Below, in pieces: positions 60,168-64,000 of a stretch of 64,000 bases of DNA (positions within the stretch are counted from its first letter, which is position 1; every line of letters begins with the position of its first letter). The stretch covers positions 496,001 to 560,000 of the forward strand of contig JAHLKD010000015.1 of the NCBI GenBank assembly GCA_025526935.1. The letters run 5' to 3'. The notes beneath the pieces are model-generated. The model ran no database searches. It saw only the letters and a list, made by a program, of their open reading frames with translations, and was not told the origin of the DNA. Made by a program: the position numbers and the translations under genes. Origin of the DNA: Cladochytrium replicatum (lineage: Eukaryota; Chytridiomycota; Chytridiomycetes; Cladochytriales; Cladochytriaceae).

Positions 60168-61997
60168 TCATCGCAGGTCTTTTTCGTCCCTGTATCCCCG
60201 AGCTACCCCACTTCGTCCTTCTTCAATCTCAGCTGGTGCTGACTCCCCAATACTGGGCTCCAAGCCGCGATATGTACGCTTCGTATTCAGAAACTCTGCT
60301 GCAGCGCTCATTGCACTGAACTTGGACAGAGCCTGCTCCCCATTCCGTAGCGCTACAAGCCCCGATTCCCCAACTTCTGTCGGAACGGACTTTCCATCGT
60401 TATCCTGGTATCTTTTCGTAGTGATAAGCTTCCCTGTCACCAATGAAAATTCGGGCTCGTCGTCTGATTCTTGATCCTGCCACGATGACGCACGTTCGAC
60501 TTTACTATCAGCTTCCATCGTTGGATTTTGCTGTTCACTATCCGTGTCTCCCGGCTTTGAATCCACAACGAGTGCTTCGAGCCGAGACATGAGTGTTCCA
60601 AATTCCGTCACGTAGTCCCCCACACCGGGAGTCCACTCACTGTCCTTCCCTCCAAGCGCGAGGGTCAGCTCGAACGGAGTCACAATGGGTTTGAGGAACT
60701 CCTTGGTGTCCAGCAACGAGTTTTCGGGGCACGCAACGAGTACGAATACATCAATCTCGAGAAAGTTTGCGAGCTTTGCGGGATTCGGTTTTCCTACTGC
60801 AAGGACGTATGGCTTGCGTCCGCTCTTCTTGATCAGCGACTTCAGATGCTCAATGATGGATAAATACGACCCTGCAGGGAGAAATCTGAACATTAGTTGG
60901 AGAATTCATGCTTTGCTTCTCACCGACACCGAGTGTTCCAACAACAATTCCAATGACCTTCGAGTTCTTTGCATGCTGAATATTCAGAAATCGTTTCATT
61001 AATATTCGGTTGATCGTCGAGCTTTCAACGCGAGATTGCTTCGTTTCCGGATCATAGGATACGATTTGGCTAAAGAGGGAGTGGGTAAGGATAACATTTG
61101 ACAGGGCCAGACTCTCTCCTCCAATATAGAACACAGCAGAGTCCGTCGGGCTCGACCCTGGTGGTAGGGTGTACGTTGGACCAGCTGTTGGCTTTGTGGA
61201 TCCCGGATGTAGCTCATTGGAATATGTGGCAGAAAAGATTAAGTTAGGATAACGATTTCCAAGGACCCCCTTGAGTGCAGCTTGAAACAATGATCGTGAG
61301 AAAAGCAGCTAAGCACCATTGTTGACTTACAAAAGAAGTGGTAGTAGATAACATCGGCCAGTACAATGATCGCGCGGTCTTGATTGTCTTGAAATGCACT
61401 ATTAAACTGAGCAGCACAGTCTTCGAGATCAACAAGCTGTTTTCCAAAAACCAAGATAGCAGGAATTCGGGTTACACTATTCGAATACCGAGACTTAGAA
61501 TCTTTGAGTTTAAGAGCACGAAATTACTTACGGACTTTGGCAGGAACGGCCGTAATGGATGACGAGGTCACAGTTCGCGTGCTCGGCTGCGATCTCATCC
61601 ACGCAGCAACTAACCAAAAATGGATCAATACAGTGACGCAGATACAGAAAGTATGTACCTTCCATATGTCGTGTCAGCTAACGTGAAGAACTGGACGCCT
61701 TCCGGAGCATTACGGCGGAGGACATTTACAACAGCTGTAGCATCACCTAGCAAGTCATCCGGAAATTGAAGTGCCACCTATAAAGGAATCTTACTTTGTC
61801 AGCGGAGGCCACATGGCGGAATGTGTGTTAATACTAACCCGTTTGCTGTTCAGGTGAATAACAGAAGCGATGGTTCGGTCAGTCTCGTAGTAGTCCTCGA
61901 CAGAGCATTCCGGTGGCCGCTCGTACTTTGGATCTGGGAGCGTTGCAGCAATGACTTCCGACCCATCGTTTGCGATGGCTACAGGAGCCGAGGACAT
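60168..61997 (-). CDS. DPH2: Diphthamide biosynthesis protein 2
   Basis: DPH2 forms a [4Fe-4S] heterodimer with DPH1 that transfers the 3-amino-3-carboxypropyl group of SAM to a His of elongation factor 2. The start is at 61997 ([20 protein letters not shown]). Family motifs appear in order: [42 protein letters not shown] joined to [40 protein letters not shown]-type sequence [40 protein letters not shown], and [20 protein letters not shown] with the C-terminal Cys. The acidic C-terminal part ([20 protein letters not shown]) and the closing [10 protein letters not shown] are typical of DPH2. At least four introns. Confidence 0.93.
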
Positions 61998-62186
61998 GAA
62001 GAATGTGGCTTGATTTCTGACTTCCTCGAAAATTTAGAAATAGATAAAATCATTCTGAGCACTACTGATTAAGCCGTCAACCACTCCACTGTCCATGGTT
62101 GTTTGATTTCCAAATCAATCAAGCAGAAACGGGATGTCGTGACTCGAACTGGCTAGCACGGAATCACCGGTGAGAGAATTCCCCAT

Positions 62187-63504
62187 TCACTGTACGAAAG
62201 TGGAGATCGAGATTCGATTCGTAAATTTATGCTGTTTCGGTTCTAAAGGAATGTACATGGTGGAGCACTTGCGGTCTGATGCTGATGCGCTAAACGAACT
62301 ATCCCTGCTTTCAACAGCAGATCCTCGAACCACTCTAGCCTCAGCTGCAGATACACTTGTTCCTAGCGACGCAGGCTCAAGATCGCCCTCAGTTTTTGTT
62401 TCAACCGTAGATAAACCAAATCCTCCAGTTTTGACAAAGCTTGTGCAGGGGTTAGTTCGGAGAAATCCTGTGCCTCTGGCTGTCAGTGGTTGACTGGAAC
62501 GAGGCCAGAGTGGTTTCAGTGGTCGATAGTGGGAACGGCGATCACATTGCAGGCAATCAAGCACAATTCCCGCGGTATGAACACAATTGGCGTCTGACTC
62601 GGAGGGATCATTGTACGTCAAGTTGATGAATATTGCTGCAAAAACACATAAAACGCTGGTGCCACTCCCAAAGCACCTCCGAAAATTTCATTATTTTAAG
62701 ACCCTTAAGCATCCACCTTAGGATCCGGCGCTGAGCGGTTTGCTATTATGATTGATATTGGAAACAGAATTTAAGCCTTTGAGTTAGAAGATAGCACGAA
62801 ATGGCGCCGCAATTTCAGTTGTCTGCTCATTCATGCCTCAAACTGCACAGAAATCAACTTGGGCTTTGAAGCAGAGTTTGGTTTAACCCTGCAATTAGCA
62901 GCCCTGGAGTGCCATTGCTTGAGACTTGTGTGTGTACGCTAAAGTTTTAACCACTGCAACATTGTAGGCGTCGGATTCACCAATTTGCTCCTGACACACA
63001 GCACAGTTTGTATTACAGCGGCTTTTTGTGATTGGGCTCGATGGTGCGGCTTCGGTGGTGGAAAGCGTTCGGCCAAATGCAACGTGATATCTCCACTTAG
63101 CGTTGCTGTTGTCGACTAAGGATCCGAGCCGCTGGATTGCGCTGAGATTATATGTTGCCTGTGGGTTGTTTGAATGGTGAACGATTGGGTCGGATAACAG
63201 CGAGCCGCTCGAAGAGTGATGGGATAGCCAGGCGCCAAGCTGGGAGATGAACTGGGTGCTGGGCTGCGTTGGACTGGATAATGAGCGAGCTGTGGGAATT
63301 GTGGAATGGCCCAAACATCCCCAGATCTTGACCATCACTTGAGAATCCATATTGTGGTAAAGAGGTCTCAAGCTGAGCACCGGTGGATAAGGCGTAAACT
63401 TTGAGAATTACAAATCCATTTGGTCGATTTCTTTTATCTGTGATAAAGCTATTCGTAGTTCTGGAATGCGAGAGTAGTGTGCTATCAGACTTGGACAACG
63501 GCAA
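62187..63504 (-). CDS. Hypothetical spliced gene, fragmentary
   Basis: Two minus-strand coding-like blocks may belong together. The 3' block (about 62638-62187) opens right after a good TTTTTGCAG acceptor, reading IFINLTYNDPSESDANCVHT followed by VLDCLQCDRR, and ends in a stop. The 5' block (63504-62895, in two frames) contains YNLSAIQRLGSLVDNSNAKW and NTNCAVCQEQIGESDAYNVA, which has CxxC-type spacing. No family is recognised and I could not find a full set of joins, so boundaries and even the existence of one gene are uncertain. Confidence 0.3.
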
Positions 63505-64000
63505 CGGTGATCACATTTTTTCGAGGTAGAAACAAAATAGGCAAGAGGGCTGGTTGGCCGTCTGAATTGTAATTTCTTCAAATACCAGTGCGGGAAACTT
63601 CGAACAATTTTTCAACGTCTGCACTATCTCTCGGGAACTACTGAATATTGACGACATCAATTACCGCTTGTTCATTCCTTCAAGAAATGACGTCAACTTC
63701 CGACATGGTGTGCAGATTTGAAGGACTCTGCCATTTGATTTGAAACACAATTTCCCTGTTCGGTGTTTTATCTTTCGATTATTCAAACTAATTTGCGATG
63801 ACGCTTTTCCAATTCACTCTTCTCACGAACTAGGTCTGTCGAATTGCTTCGAATCAGAATGGTCCGAGGTTGCTCAAGATTTTCACTTTCAAGTTAGAGC
63901 TGTGCAAAGCTTTTTCTCTGCAAAGGAAAACCAACATTCCTGCTTCCATAAAATGGTGGTAAAACAATGCCTTCTAGTCTATTTCAATCAAAAATGCATC
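63505..64000. other. Right edge, nothing recognised
   Basis: AT-rich sequence without supported frames, RNA genes or repeats. It may belong to the promoter of the fragmentary minus-strand gene or to a gene beyond the window. Confidence 0.4.

Noticed and set aside
62125-62225. tRNA-like signals (AGTTCGAGTC on the minus strand, GATTCGATTC on the plus strand)
   Set aside because: No acceptor stem or T-stem pairing could be formed at tRNA spacing on either strand, and the A box does not fit.

Overview
The window is nuclear DNA of an intron-rich fungus. Almost every gene is cut by short spliceosomal introns, mostly 45-115 bp with GT...AG ends and CTAAC/CTGAC-like branch sites. The gene set mixes fungal items (endopolyphosphatase, Glo3-type ArfGAP, PL4 rhamnogalacturonan lyase, glyoxal oxidase, carboxypeptidase S, Mch1/nodulin-like transporter) with genes better known from animals (JTB, WDR89, antizyme, FSP1/AIF-like). 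An early-diverging fungus such as a chytrid fits best. This is inference from gene content, not a phylogenetic result.

Layout. 0.7-8.6 kb: a bZIP factor with a possible membrane segment (-), a Glo3-type ArfGAP (-) and a GPI-anchored secreted Cys-rich protein (+). 8.6-11.7 kb: gene-poor, with the remains of a secreted-protein gene. 11.7-14.6 kb: an ornithine decarboxylase antizyme that appears to need +1 ribosomal frameshifting (-), and an eight-exon WDR89 orthologue (-). 15.2-22.6 kb: a copper-radical glyoxal oxidase (-), the PIKfyve scaffold VAC14 (-) and a JTB-like membrane protein (+) that shares a short promoter region with VAC14. 22.6-32.9 kb: a TIS11/ZFP36-type tandem CCCH protein (-), YOP1/REEP (-), and a short-chain-dehydrogenase-like gene followed by its decayed tandem copy (+), separated by long empty stretches. 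33.1-43.7 kb: an MFS transporter (-), a mitochondrial PDK/BCKDK-type kinase (-) divergent from Rab escort protein (+), EB1 (-), and a PY-motif protein (-). 43.9-54.0 kb: endopolyphosphatase (-) divergent from an FSP1/AIF-like oxidoreductase (+), carboxypeptidase S and a truncated pseudogene copy (-), and CDC37 (+). 54.2-62.0 kb: a PL4 lyase with an apparent one-base frameshift (-), mitochondrial leucyl-tRNA synthetase (-) and DPH2 (-). The right end holds only fragmentary reading frames.

Functional themes. There is a trafficking set (ArfGAP, REP, VAC14, YOP1, EB1), a plant-polymer set (glyoxal oxidase, PL4 lyase), and polyamine, translation and stress regulation (antizyme, DPH2, LeuRS, CCCH protein, bZIP, CDC37). 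No operon-like clustering is expected or seen. Two gene/pseudogene tandem pairs show recent local duplication.

The observation most worth checking is the antizyme gene. Its two frames overlap by only a few bases at a UAG stop, not at the usual UCC-UGA site. Exon joins were worked out by eye from splice signals and protein similarity remembered from known families; no database search was run.
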